Assembly: GCA_945639745.1 (NCBI GenBank)
Contig: CALZEK010000078.1
Location: forward strand, 1-6,738
DNA: 6,738 nt
Source: an uncultured Bacillaceae bacterium
GTDB taxonomy: Bacteria; Bacillota; Bacilli; Bacillales; Amphibacillaceae
Direction: 5' to 3'
Shown: piece by piece, positions 6,539 through 6,738 of the stretch
Layout of the letters: the number at the start of each line of letters is the position of its first letter
How positions within the stretch are numbered: position 1 is the first letter of the stretch
Translations under genes and position numbers: made by a program
Notes under the pieces: generated by a model
Told to the model about the DNA's origin: nothing
What the model saw: the letters and a program-made list of their open reading frames with translations, nothing else
The model's database searches: none

Positions 6539-6738
6539 TTAGTTTATAGCACTATAAACATAAACTGCATTTTGATAAGTTTTCTTCAGTTCATTTTTTG
6601 CAACTAAATGTTCCAAATGACCTATTACTTCTGACATTATAAGAACAAATATTTTGTCATAACGTTCTTGATAAAAGTTTTTTGCAAGCTGAGCAGCTGT
6701 TTGTTCTTCATGAATAATCGCATCTTTTATCCGCTTAC
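6539..6738 (-). CDS. C-terminal end of a probable MBL-fold metallo-hydrolase (5' end outside window)
   Basis: The - strand frame is open from the right edge to TAA at 6541-6539; 65 residues are visible, beginning KRIKDAIIHEEQTAAQ. The stretch TAAQLAKNFYQERYDKIF followed by LIMSEVIGHLEHLVAKNEL (about residues 13-50) resembles the small helical/winged-helix tail of bacterial MBL-fold hydrolases, where a helix ending in a SE..GHL.YL pattern is typical. The metal-binding HxHxDH core would lie outside the window and cannot be confirmed, so the assignment rests on the tail alone. The gene lies upstream of the acyl-CoA dehydrogenase on the same strand, with about 164 bp between them and no clear terminator hairpin. 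Shared transcription is possible, but a separate promoter in the gap seems as likely. Confidence 0.6.
   Translation of the reverse strand, partial: KRIKDAIIHEEQTAAQLAKNFYQERYDKIFVLIMSEVIGHLEHLVAKNELKKTYQNAVYVYSAIN

Overview
The window is AT-rich and has strong AGGAG/GGTGG-type ribosome binding sites, U-tailed hairpin terminators, a Gram-positive-style lipoprotein and tightly overlapping genes. This points to a low-GC Gram-positive bacterium (Firmicutes). Protein character suggests Bacillales, perhaps a relative of the Staphylococcaceae, but the genus cannot be fixed from sequence alone.

Left part, + strand (1 to about 2862): the 3' end of a histidine biosynthesis operon in the order hisA (5' end outside the window), hisF, hisIE, hisC. 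It ends at a perfect 17-bp hairpin that serves both strands. HisA and HisF carry out the middle barrel-enzyme steps, HisIE the second and third steps, and HisC the transamination. hisA/hisF and hisIE/hisC each overlap by 8 bp through the same string ATGAATAA. hisA, hisIE and hisC look intact. hisF is abnormal: an in-frame TAA falls at codon 98, in the middle of the conserved fourth-strand region. The reading frame then stays open through the rest of HisF and, with no stop codon, runs directly into hisIE.

Right part, - strand (6738 down to 2864), read in transcription order: the C-terminal end of a probable MBL-fold hydrolase (cut by the window edge); an acyl-CoA dehydrogenase with the acidic/basic signature of the glutaryl-CoA dehydrogenase group; a 12-TM APC-superfamily amino acid permease, 70 bp downstream and probably co-transcribed; a terminator; and a SurA/PrsA N-domain-like lipoprotein whose start codon is doubtful. 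The lipoprotein gene converges on hisC and shares its terminator. The dehydrogenase and permease together suggest uptake and oxidative breakdown of an amino acid or related carboxylic acid. That is inference.

No RNA genes, insertion sequences, CRISPR arrays or phage features were seen. The main point of interest is the broken or fused hisF-hisIE region. It may be a real pseudogene, a two-piece or fused enzyme, or a sequence error, and raw reads would decide. There is no clear evidence of a wholly new system here.
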